Part shown: positions 1 to 6,784 of the stretch, in pieces
Numbering within the stretch: position 1 is the stretch's first letter
Layout: each line of letters starts with the position of its first letter
Source: Polaromonas sp.
GTDB lineage: Bacteria > Pseudomonadota > Gammaproteobacteria > Burkholderiales > Burkholderiaceae_C
Reading direction: 5' to 3'
Assembly: GCA_025362825.1 (NCBI GenBank)
Contig: JANYFF010000543.1
Coordinates: 1-9,299, forward strand
DNA length: 9,299 bases
The notes under the pieces: generated by a model
What the model was told of the DNA's origin: nothing
Database searches by the model: none
Seen by the model: only the letters and a program-made list of their open reading frames with translations
Translations under genes and position numbers: made by a program

Positions 1-1229
1 AGCGCAAAGCACATGGCCACCCGGTGATCGTCATAGGTGCGGATGGCGCCGGTCGTCCATGCGGAGGGGCTGGTGGGCGGCGTGATTTTGAGGTAATCCG
101 TTCCTTCTTCGACCGTGGCGCCGAATTTCCGCAGTTCAAACGCCATCGCTGTGATCCGGTCCGTTTCCTTGACGCGCCAGCTAGCGATGTTGCGCAGCGT
201 GGTGGTGCTATCCGCATAAAGCGCCATCACGGCAAGCGTCATGGCCGCGTCTGGAATATGGTTGCAGTCCAGGTCAATGGCTTTCAGGGGCCATGCGCCT
301 CGCGAGATATGCAGCGATCCGGGTTTGCCGGTGATGTCGGCGCCCATCAGACGCGCAGCTTCAATGAACCGAATGTCCCCCTGGATGGAATCCGTGCCTA
401 CTCCGAGAATTTCTATGCCATTTTGGCCTGTAGACGGCGGAAGCAGGGCGCCTAGTGCTATAAAATAGCTAGCAGATGAGGCATCCCCCTCGACATGGAT
501 TTCCCCGGGTGACTGGTAACGGCTTCCCCCAGGAATGATAAAACTTTGCCAGGTCCCTGCACCTGCCGGTTGCCCGACCTCAATGCCAAAGCGTTTCAAA
601 AGATTCAGGGTAATTTCGATATAGGGTTTGGAGATCAGCTCGCCAACAACTTCAATGCAGATATCCTGCTTGGCAACCAGCGGCAGGGCCATCAGCAGGG
701 CGGTTAAGAACTGGCTGGATACATCGCCCCGGACGCGGATGGGCGCATCCAGCCCGAGTGTCCCAGGATACAGGCGTAACGGAGGAAAACCTTCGTTACC
801 CAGGTAGTCGATGCCGCAGCCAAGTTGCCGGAGGGCGTCTACCAGGTCGCCAATAGGGCGCTCGTGCATGCGTGCAACGCCCGACAGCTCGAAGTCGCCG
901 CCCATCAGCGCCAGTGCAGCAGTCAGGGGTCGCATGGCTGTGCCGGCGTTGCCCATGAAAAGATGGATCTTGTTGTTGAGCGGCTTGCCGCCAATGCCAC
1001 CGATGGTGACGGTATCCCCATCGCGTTCAACCACGCATCCCAATTGGCCGAGTGCCGTCAGCATCACGGCGGTGTCGTCGGATTCAAGTACATCGCGGAC
1101 GATGGTTTTGCCATCGCTCAATGCGGCCAGCAGCAATACCCGGTTGGAAATACTTTTTGAACCGGGCAAACGAACCGTGCCGCCCGCTCGCGCCAGTGGC
1201 GGGATATCCAGATATTCAACGTCGAACAT
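1..1229 (-). CDS. aroA: 3-phosphoshikimate 1-carboxyvinyltransferase (EPSP synthase), 3' end cut by window edge
   Basis: This enzyme joins phosphoenolpyruvate and shikimate-3-phosphate to give EPSP, the sixth step of the cytoplasmic shikimate pathway. I translated the minus strand by hand from ATG 1229-1227; one frame stays open for 409 codons to the window edge, so about the last 30 residues and the stop lie outside. Family signatures seen: LPGSKSISNR (21-30), GNAGTAMRPL (93-102, with G96, T97 and P101 numbered as in E. coli), HERPIGDL (122-129), EGDASSASYF (247-256), NHIPDAAM (323-330), RVKETDR (352-358) and YDDHRVAMCF (399-408). G96 and P101 are the residues of the glyphosate-sensitive class I form. 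The start lies 8 nt after the tyrA stop, has no strong Shine-Dalgarno sequence, and no upstream in-frame ATG or GTG is close, so translation is probably coupled to tyrA. Codons 251-259 are unusually AT-rich and use rare codons. Confidence 0.97.
   Translation of the reverse strand, partial: MFDVEYLDIPPLARAGGTVRLPGSKSISNRVLLLAALSDGKTIVRDVLESDDTAVMLTALGQLGCVVERDGDTVTIGGIGGKPLNNKIHLFMGNAGTAMRPLTAALALMGGDFELSGVARMHERPIGDLVDALRQLGCGIDYLGNEGFPPLRLYPGTLGLDAPIRVRGDVSSQFLTALLMALPLVAKQDICIEVVGELISKPYIEITLNLLKRFGIEVGQPAGAGTWQSFIIPGGSRYQSPGEIHVEGDASSASYFIALGALLPPSTGQNGIEILGVGTDSIQGDIRFIEAARLMGADITGKPGSLHISRGAWPLKAIDLDCNHIPDAAMTLAVMALYADSTTTLRNIASWRVKETDRITAMAFELRKFGATVEEGTDYLKITPPTSPSAWTTGAIRTYDDHRVAMCFA
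452..472. repeat. AT-rich palindrome inside aroA
   Basis: GCTAT (457-461), AAA, ATAGC (465-469) form a perfect short palindrome, extended after a 2-nt bulge by CTA (452-454) with TAG (470-472). It falls in codons for the conserved SASYFIAL stretch of AroA, and the local codons (TCA, TCT, ATA, GCA, CTA) are unlike the rest of the gene. Confidence 0.6.
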
Positions 1230-1237
1230 GGCGCGGG

Positions 1238-2116
1238 CTACTTGTTTGGTTTTTGGGAGGCTATTCGCCAGTTGGCGCGGGTTTCGCTGGCCTGCTCAAT
1301 GAGTTGCTCCAGTGCATCACCATTGCTGTCACCAATCAGCTTCTCCAGCGATTGAAGGGTTTGCTGAAAGATCCTGGACTGGGTCAGTAGTTCTTCGCGG
1401 TTGGCAATCAGGATGTCGCGCCACATTTTCGAGTCACTTGCAGCAATCCGGGTGAAGTCACGAAACCCGGGGCCCGCCAGCGACAGGTAATCCTTGCCAT
1501 CGGCCTGGTCAGCAATGCCATTCATTAGTGCGAAAGCGATGAGGTGCGGCAGGTGGCTGACCGCCGCATAAGCTGCATCGTGGGCTTGCGGCGACATCTG
1601 TACGACGTGGCATCCAAGCGCGTTCCAGACGTCCACTGCTTTTTGCAGCTGGACCGTGAAGGTGCGTTCGATAGGCGTGAGGATGACCTGCTTGCCGTTG
1701 TACAAATTCGCGTCGGCGTGCTCGACGCCGGAAACTTCTTTACCTGTGATGGGATGCGCAGGTACAAAGCAGCCAACGTGGTCGCGCAATACCCGGCGTG
1801 CTGCATCCACCACATCGCGTTTTGTGGAGCCGACATCCATGACCAGCGTATTGGGCGTGATGAGATGGCGAATCGCCTTGAAAGTGGCTTCTGTCGCGGA
1901 GACGGGGACGGCCAGAAGCACGATATCTGCGCCTGACACTGCTAGTAGCGCAGAGGGGGCCTCAACATCAATCACACCCATCTGGCGGGCGCGTTCTGTC
2001 GTAGAGGGCGACTTGCTGTAGCCAACCACACGTTTGACGAGACCGGCCCGCTTGAGAGCCAAGGCAAATGAGCCACCCATCAGCCCGCAACCGATGAGAC
2101 CTAATTGTTCAAACAT
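1238..2116 (-). CDS. tyrA: prephenate dehydrogenase (TyrA family)
   Basis: This enzyme oxidises and decarboxylates prephenate (or arogenate) with NAD(P)+ to 4-hydroxyphenylpyruvate (or tyrosine), committing carbon to tyrosine. The 292-residue protein opens with a Rossmann nucleotide-binding loop, GCGLMGG (9-15). Other TyrA signatures are DVGSTKRDVV (94-103), HPITGKE (121-127), SHLPHL (187-192), which holds the histidine region near the active site, and AGPGFRDFTRIA (214-225). There is no fused chorismate mutase, unlike E. coli TyrA, and no fused AroA, unlike the Pseudomonas protein. No ACT domain is visible after residue 280. It starts 54 nt after the pheA stop and ends 8 nt before aroA, so it belongs to the same operon. 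The Shine-Dalgarno sequence before ATG 2116 is weak; the nearest upstream ATG is in another frame. The sequence does not show whether prephenate or arogenate is preferred. Confidence 0.95.
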   Translation of the reverse strand: MFEQLGLIGCGLMGGSFALALKRAGLVKRVVGYSKSPSTTERARQMGVIDVEAPSALLAVSGADIVLLAVPVSATEATFKAIRHLITPNTLVMDVGSTKRDVVDAARRVLRDHVGCFVPAHPITGKEVSGVEHADANLYNGKQVILTPIERTFTVQLQKAVDVWNALGCHVVQMSPQAHDAAYAAVSHLPHLIAFALMNGIADQADGKDYLSLAGPGFRDFTRIAASDSKMWRDILIANREELLTQSRIFQQTLQSLEKLIGDSNGDALEQLIEQASETRANWRIASQKPNK

Positions 2117-2170
2117 GAATAAAACCGTTTTTCTTGTTGTACATGTGCCGTGATTGCCCCGCCGCCGCGC

Positions 2171-3253
2171 TCAATCGGAGACAGGATAGCTGCCAAGAAC
2201 CTTGTAAAACGCACACAGCTGCTGCAGTTCGGCCAGCGCGGCCTTGACGTTTGACTGCGACGGATGTCCCTGCAAATCGATGTAAAAGTGATATTCCCAC
2301 TGACCCGAACGCGCCGGGCGCGATTCAAACCGCGTCATCGAGACACCGTGGTTCTTCAGTGGAACCAGGAGGTCGTGTACCGCGCCCGGCCGGTTCGCCA
2401 CCGAGACCACCAGACTGATGCAGTCCTTACCGGAAGCCGGCGGTGCTGGCAGGGTTTGCGGCAGGCACACCACCGCAAAACGCGTGCGGTTGAAAGCCTC
2501 GTCCTGAATGCCAGGCGCCACGGCGTGCAAGCCAAACTGCGTACCAGCCCGCTCACTTGCGATGCCTGCCCATGCACCATTTGTAGAGGCAAGCCGCGCA
2601 CCCTCGGCGTTGCTGGATGCAGCATACCGCTTTGCATTCGGCAGGTGCGTGGTAAGCCAGCCTTGGCACTGCGCCAGAGCCTGGGGATGGGCGTAGACGG
2701 CTTCAATGCCGTCCATGGAGTCTGACAGGCGCAGCAGGTTGTGCTTCACCATCAGGCTGACTTCGCCGACGATATGAAGAGGTGAGGTGAGGAACAGGTC
2801 CAGTGAGCGCGACACCACGCCCTCTGTAGAGTTTTCAACCGCAACGACACCATAGCCCGCACCGCCGGAGGCGGTCGCGCGGAAGACTTCATCAACGTTG
2901 TCGCACGGAACTTTCTCAATACTCTCGCCAAAAAACTGCAGCGCCGCCTGTTCGCTGAAGGTGCCCGCGGGACCGAGGTAAGCCACCCGCACCGGAGCTT
3001 CAAGCGCCAGGCAGGCGGACATGATTTCGCGCCAGACCGCAGCGACATGCTCATTTTTGAGCGGCCCCTTGTTGGCGTGCTGAATCTGTTCGATGACCTT
3101 GGCTACGCGATCAGGCCTGAAAAACGGTGATCCTTCCAGCCGCTTGACTGCTCCCACCTGTTCCGCGACGTGTGCACGGCGGTTGAGCAAGTCCAGCAAT
3201 TCGCGGTCAATGGCATCAATCTGTACGCGCAAGTCGTTGAGGTTTGCGGTCAT
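2171..3253 (-). CDS. pheA: bifunctional chorismate mutase/prephenate dehydratase (P-protein)
   Basis: This protein rearranges chorismate to prephenate and then dehydrates and decarboxylates it to phenylpyruvate, the committed route to phenylalanine. The 360 residues show the usual three domains: an AroQ-type chorismate mutase helix bundle (about 5-85, with LRVQIDAIDREL near the start); prephenate dehydratase (about 89-265, with AYLGPAGTFSEQAA at 91-104, NSTEGVV at 141-147 and catalytic NRTRF at 255-259); and a C-terminal ACT domain (about 278-355) with NRPGAV (287-292) and ESRPAR (310-315), which in the family senses phenylalanine. The family's frequent DKTSL at the start of the ACT domain reads DCISL here (277-281). 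Its ATG overlaps the TGA of the preceding DUF2059 gene by 4 nt, implying translational coupling. tyrA follows after 54 nt. Confidence 0.97.
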   Translation of the reverse strand: MTANLNDLRVQIDAIDRELLDLLNRRAHVAEQVGAVKRLEGSPFFRPDRVAKVIEQIQHANKGPLKNEHVAAVWREIMSACLALEAPVRVAYLGPAGTFSEQAALQFFGESIEKVPCDNVDEVFRATASGGAGYGVVAVENSTEGVVSRSLDLFLTSPLHIVGEVSLMVKHNLLRLSDSMDGIEAVYAHPQALAQCQGWLTTHLPNAKRYAASSNAEGARLASTNGAWAGIASERAGTQFGLHAVAPGIQDEAFNRTRFAVVCLPQTLPAPPASGKDCISLVVSVANRPGAVHDLLVPLKNHGVSMTRFESRPARSGQWEYHFYIDLQGHPSQSNVKAALAELQQLCAFYKVLGSYPVSD

Positions 3254-3846
3254 TTCTTGATGGGTGCCTTGCTTTTGTCTGGAGAGACCGTAGAACCGGG
3301 ACTTGTTTTGGTAGGAGTTGAGCCAACAATTTTGTTGGCGGCCTCATCAAACTGTTTGCCACGCGCCAATACATCCGCGCGCGAGGTTTCAATCAGTTGC
3401 TTCACAAAAATATTTCCCAGTTCAGGGGCTGCAGCCTGGTATTTTTTGATTGCGGGCGATTCAAAAAAAGCGGCTAGCTGCTTGAGTTCGTCGAGCGTGA
3501 AACGCTCCATGTAAGCGGGAATGAGGGCGTCGGTGCTGGACTTGCTCACCTTGCCGCTGATGACTTTTGTGATGTCGTCAAAATACTTTTTGAGCTCGGC
3601 ATTGAGTTCATCGGTGGCTTGTTGCAGCCTGGCCTTGGGAACGTCAGACTGGAGCTTTGGTCCCCAGGTTTGCAGGATGTCTTGTGCCGAACCTTCTGCC
3701 AGCTGGCGGACCAGGCGCTCAAGCTCCGGTCCTTGCTGGATGGCCACTCTTTTTGCCCATTCGAGTTTTGGGTCGACTGTCTGGGCATGGCTTACATTGC
3801 AAAATGCAAAGCTGGCAATTGCCAAAGCGGTAAGTAATTTTTTCAT
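3250..3846 (-). CDS. exported DUF2059-family protein of unknown function
   Basis: The 198-residue product starts with a clear Sec signal peptide: MKK, a hydrophobic stretch, and a likely cut after SHA (residues 19-21), so the mature protein should be periplasmic. The mature part is mostly charged and predicted helical. Residues about 110-135 carry the DUF2059 pattern: YMERFTLDELKQLAAFF followed by SPAIKKYQ. The last 25 or so residues are rich in Ser, Thr, Pro and Lys and look disordered. There is no lipobox cysteine and no membrane helix beyond the signal. The gene overlaps gyrA by 4 nt (ATGA) at its start and pheA by 4 nt at its end, so it is locked into the operon and probably co-translated. 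The function of DUF2059 proteins is not known to me, and nothing here links it mechanistically to gyrase or aromatic synthesis. Confidence 0.88.
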   Translation of the reverse strand: MKKLLTALAIASFAFCNVSHAQTVDPKLEWAKRVAIQQGPELERLVRQLAEGSAQDILQTWGPKLQSDVPKARLQQATDELNAELKKYFDDITKVISGKVSKSSTDALIPAYMERFTLDELKQLAAFFESPAIKKYQAAAPELGNIFVKQLIETSRADVLARGKQFDEAANKIVGSTPTKTSPGSTVSPDKSKAPIKK

Positions 3847-6527
3847 TCGTCGTTTTCCGGGTTGGGGGGGGCGGCAACAGGGGCATCCGTGCCCTTGTCG
3901 TCCTGGTTGGTTTTCGCCGTGCTGCTGTCGGTTTCGTCCAGGGCAGCGTCGTTTTCGACTATTCGTTGCAGACCACTCAATTGTGAGCCTTCGTCAAGTC
4001 CGATGAGGGTCACGCCCTGCGTAGCCCTTCCCATCTCGCGGATTTCGCTGACACGGGTGCGCACCAGCACACCCTTGTCTGTGATCAGCATGATCTCATC
4101 GTCGGCATGAACAAGGGTTGCCGCAACAACCTTGCCATTTCGTTCGCTTTGCTGGATGGCGATCATGCCTTTTGTGCCGCGTCCATGGCGGGTGTATTCC
4201 GCGATGGAGGTGCGCTTGCCGTAGCCATGCTGCGTTGCGGTCAGTACGCTTTGTTGCTCGTCTTCGGCGACCAGCATGGCGATCACGCTCTGGCCGGACT
4301 CCAGCGACATGCCCCGCACGCCGCGAGCGCTGCGACCGAGGGGGCGTACGTCTTCTTCGTCAAAGCGCACGGCCTTGCCGCCATCGCTGAACAGCATCAC
4401 GTCATGCTTGCCGTCTGTAAGCGCCGCGCCGATCAGGTAGTCGCCATCGTCCAGATTGACGGCGATGATGCCGCCCTTGCGCGGATTGTTGAATTCGTCC
4501 AGCGTGGTCTTCTTGACGGTGCCCATGGACGTCGCCATGAACACATACTGGTCTGCGGGGAACGTCCGCTTTTCGCCGGTCAGGGGCAAAACCACAGTGA
4601 TTTTTTCACCGTCCTGCAAGGGGAACATGTTGACGATGGGGCGGCCGCGCGAGCCGCGCGAGCCTGCTGGCACTTCCCAGACCTTGAGCCAGTAAAGCCG
4701 GCCGCGGTTTGAGAAACACAGGATGTAATCGTGTGTGTTGGCGATAAATAGCTGGTCAACCCAGTCATCTTCCTTGGTCGCGGTTGCCTGCTTGCCACGG
4801 CCACCACGTTTTTGCGCACGGTATTCTGAAAGTGGCTGGCTCTTTATATAACCGGTATGCGACAGCGTAACCACCATGTCTGTTGGTGTGATCAGGTCCT
4901 CGGTGCTCAGGTCGAATGAGCTGTGTTCGATCTGGCTGCGACGCGCCCCCACTTTGCTCTGGCCGAACTCCTGCCTGATGGCCGTCAGCTCTTCGCCGAT
5001 GATGGTCGAGACACGTTCGGGCCGGGCCAGGATGTCCAGCAGGTCATCGATCTCTGCCATGACGTCTTTGTACTCCGCAACAATCTTGTCCTGCTCCAGT
5101 CCTGTCAGGCGTTGCAGGCGCATCTGGAGGATTTCCTGAGCCTGGGTTTCTGACAGCCTGTAAAGGCCATCGTTACCCATGCCAAAAAACTTTTCCAGGC
5201 CATCAGGCCGGTAGTCATCAGCGTTTACGACTCCGCCGTCGGCCTTGGCGCGCGTCAGCATTTCGCGAACCAGCTTGCTGTCCCAAGGCTTCAGCATCAG
5301 TTCTGCTTTGGCAACCGGCGGCGTCGGCGCATTGCGGATGATGGCAATGAAGTCGTCAATATTGGCCAGCGCTACGGCCAGACCCTCAAGTACGTGGCCA
5401 CGCTCCCTCGCCTTGCGAAGCGTGAAGACGGTTCGGCGTGTGACGACTTCCCGGCGATGAGACAGGAAGACCTGAATCAGGTCCTTCAGGTTGCAGAGCT
5501 TGGGTTGGCCATTAATCAGCGCCACCATGTTGATGCCGAAGGTGTCCTGCAACTGCGTCTGCTTGTACAGGTTGTTCAGGACAACTTCCGGCACTTCGCC
5601 TCGCTTGAGTTCAATCACAAGCCGCATGCCGGACTTGTCACTTTCGTCCTGAATATGGCTGATGCCTTCAATCTTCTTTTCGTGAACCAGTTCGGCCATG
5701 CGCTCCTGAAGAGTCTTTTTATTGACCTGGTATGGCAGCTCGTCAACGATGATGGATTGGCGCTGACCTTTGTCGATGTCTTCAAAGTGGCATTTGGCAC
5801 GCATGACAACCTTGCCGCGTCCGGTGCGGTAGCCGTCTTTCACACCATTGATCCCGTAAATAATGCCGGCCGTTGGAAAGTCAGGCGCGGGGATGATTTC
5901 CATCAGCTCGTCTATGGATGCCTCAGGATTTTTCAGGAGATGCAGACAGGCATCAATGGACTCATTCAGGTTGTGCGGTGGAATGTTGGTAGCCATTCCG
6001 ACTGCGATGCCGGAAGAGCCATTGACCAGCAGGTTCGGAAACCGCGCCGGCATAACCAATGGCTCATGCTCGCTACCGTCGTAGTTTGGGCCAAAATCCA
6101 CGGTCTCCTTGTCCAGATCGGCAAGTAGCTCATGGGCAATCTTTGACATCCGAATTTCGGTGTAACGCATGGCCGCAGCGTTATCGCCATCAACTGAGCC
6201 GAAGTTGCCTTGGCCGTCAACCAACATGTGGCGAAGCGAAAAATCCTGTGCCATCCGGACGATGGTTTCATAAACAGCACTGTCGCCGTGCGGATGGTAT
6301 TTGCCGATGACGTCGCCCACAATACGCGCCGACTTCTTGTAGGGTTTATTCCAGTCGTTGTTGAGTTCGTGCATCGCAAACAGCACGCGCCGGTGCACCG
6401 GTTTGAGGCCGTCACGTGCATCGGGCAAGGCCCGCCCCACGATCACGCTCATGGCGTAATCTAGGTAGCTGCGCCTCATTTCTTCTTCAAGACTGATGGG
6501 CAGGGTTTCTTTTGCAAACTGGGTCAT
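3843..6527 (-). CDS. gyrA: DNA gyrase subunit A
   Basis: GyrA is the breakage-rejoining subunit of the A2B2 type II topoisomerase that introduces negative supercoils. The 894 residues begin with the breakage-reunion domain: HRRVLFAMHELNN (45-57), the quinolone-resistance region GDVIGKYHPHGDSAVYE (71-87) and the catalytic tyrosine in AAAMRYTEIR (Y122, as in E. coli). The GyrA box QKRGGRGKQA starts near residue 572, showing this is gyrase and not topoisomerase IV. The C-terminal beta-pinwheel follows, then an acidic, proline-containing tail of about 30 residues. E. coli GyrA is 875 residues; the excess is mainly in the linker and tail. Residue 83 is Ser (sensitive type); residue 87 is Glu where enterobacteria have Asp. 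An AGGCGCC stretch about 9 nt before the ATG may serve as ribosome binding site. It heads the operon and is divergent from ompA. Confidence 0.99.
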   Translation of the reverse strand: MTQFAKETLPISLEEEMRRSYLDYAMSVIVGRALPDARDGLKPVHRRVLFAMHELNNDWNKPYKKSARIVGDVIGKYHPHGDSAVYETIVRMAQDFSLRHMLVDGQGNFGSVDGDNAAAMRYTEIRMSKIAHELLADLDKETVDFGPNYDGSEHEPLVMPARFPNLLVNGSSGIAVGMATNIPPHNLNESIDACLHLLKNPEASIDELMEIIPAPDFPTAGIIYGINGVKDGYRTGRGKVVMRAKCHFEDIDKGQRQSIIVDELPYQVNKKTLQERMAELVHEKKIEGISHIQDESDKSGMRLVIELKRGEVPEVVLNNLYKQTQLQDTFGINMVALINGQPKLCNLKDLIQVFLSHRREVVTRRTVFTLRKARERGHVLEGLAVALANIDDFIAIIRNAPTPPVAKAELMLKPWDSKLVREMLTRAKADGGVVNADDYRPDGLEKFFGMGNDGLYRLSETQAQEILQMRLQRLTGLEQDKIVAEYKDVMAEIDDLLDILARPERVSTIIGEELTAIRQEFGQSKVGARRSQIEHSSFDLSTEDLITPTDMVVTLSHTGYIKSQPLSEYRAQKRGGRGKQATATKEDDWVDQLFIANTHDYILCFSNRGRLYWLKVWEVPAGSRGSRGRPIVNMFPLQDGEKITVVLPLTGEKRTFPADQYVFMATSMGTVKKTTLDEFNNPRKGGIIAVNLDDGDYLIGAALTDGKHDVMLFSDGGKAVRFDEEDVRPLGRSARGVRGMSLESGQSVIAMLVAEDEQQSVLTATQHGYGKRTSIAEYTRHGRGTKGMIAIQQSERNGKVVAATLVHADDEIMLITDKGVLVRTRVSEIREMGRATQGVTLIGLDEGSQLSGLQRIVENDAALDETDSSTAKTNQDDKGTDAPVAAPPNPENDE
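3864..3871. repeat. 8-bp G/C homopolymer near the gyrA 3' end
   Basis: Eight consecutive G on the plus strand read as eight C in gyrA, covering the end of an Ala codon and two Pro codons in the disordered tail, about 20 nt before the stop. It forms a C CCC CCC heptamer in the zero frame. A one-base gain, or a -1 ribosomal shift, would remove the gyrA stop and join it in frame to the DUF2059 gene. Whether the tract varies cannot be seen from one sequence. Confidence 0.9.
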
Positions 6528-6548
6528 GAGGCGCCTGAATTGGTTTTG

Positions 6549-6577
6549 TCGCGATCTGCAGCGAAGCAGAGACGCGA
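6549..6577. repeat. imperfect inverted repeat upstream of gyrA
   Basis: The arms are TCGCG/CGCGA (6549-6553 with 6573-6577) and CTGC/GCAG (6556-6559 with 6566-6569), with a small asymmetric internal loop and a 6-nt centre. It lies 22 to 50 nt upstream of the gyrA start and abuts the AT-rich stretch that could be a -10 element. It could be an operator-like site or a leader hairpin; nothing identifies a binding protein. Confidence 0.45.
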
Positions 6578-6582
6578 TTTTA
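6577..6582 (-). promoter_or_regulatory. candidate -10 element of the gyrA operon
   Basis: Read on the minus strand this is TAAAAT, one mismatch from the sigma-70 -10 consensus, about 50 nt upstream of the gyrA ATG. No good -35 hexamer is found at 16-19 bp, so the assignment is weak. A TTGACC at 6632-6627 would be a better -35 but has no acceptable -10 at 17-18 bp. Confidence 0.25.
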
Positions 6583-6671
6583 AGGCTTGAGTTTAAGGGG
6601 TGGCGTTGTGGCTAGGCCGCAACAAAGGTCAAAGATTCTTCTGTCTGTGTAAGACTGCGGCGATTGTTGTC

Positions 6672-6699
6672 TTGTGCCCGGAAAAGGCTGTGGCACAAT
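6672..6699 (+). promoter_or_regulatory. probable sigma-70 promoter of ompA
   Basis: TTGTGC (6672-6677) and CACAAT (6694-6699) are separated by 16 bp; the -10 matches four of six consensus bases. Transcription would start near 6706-6707, which is exactly the first base of a 13-bp stem-loop. That coincidence is the main support. It implies a leader of about 78 nt. An alternative TATAAC at 6735-6740 lacks a -35 at the right distance and lies at the end of the stem. Confidence 0.5.
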
Positions 6700-6706
6700 A
6701 GATGTA

Positions 6707-6735
6707 ACGCTGCGAGTGATGGTCATTTGCAGCGT
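6707..6735 (+). promoter_or_regulatory. 13-bp stem-loop at the predicted 5' end of ompA mRNA
   Basis: Bases 6707-6719 pair with 6723-6735 around a TGG loop. The outer seven pairs are perfect (ACGCTGC/GCAGCGT) and the inner six include two G-U wobbles. No T-run follows, so this is not a terminator. A structured 5' end protects E. coli ompA mRNA from RNase E; the same role is inferred here from position only. Confidence 0.6.
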
Positions 6736-6748
6736 ATAACTTATTAAT

Positions 6749-6763
6749 CGCAGCCAGTCTGCG
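6749..6763 (+). promoter_or_regulatory. second small hairpin in the ompA leader
   Basis: CGCAG pairs with CTGCG around a 5-nt loop. It is separated from the first stem by a 13-nt AU-rich stretch (6736-6748) and ends 11 nt before the Shine-Dalgarno sequence GAGGAGA (6775-6781). The AU-rich spacer is the kind of site Hfq can bind, which is inference. Confidence 0.4.
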
Positions 6764-6784
6764 GCTTTTCTCTAGAGGAGAATT

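Noticed and set aside
811..1302. Plus-strand open frames across aroA and the end of tyrA
   Set aside because: They are shadows of aroA, whose minus-strand frame carries all EPSP synthase motifs.
4644..4661. Tandem 9-bp repeat GCCGCGCGA in gyrA
   Set aside because: It encodes SRG-SRG at a place where the GyrA C-terminal domain normally has a similar basic stretch before RPIVN; it is explained by protein conservation.
5394..6128. A 244-codon plus-strand open frame inside gyrA
   Set aside because: It is antisense to the conserved breakage-reunion domain of GyrA and resembles no family I know.
6735..6740. TATAAC as the ompA -10 element
   Set aside because: There is no -35-like hexamer at 16-18 bp, and it would cut off the leader stem that fits the other promoter exactly.
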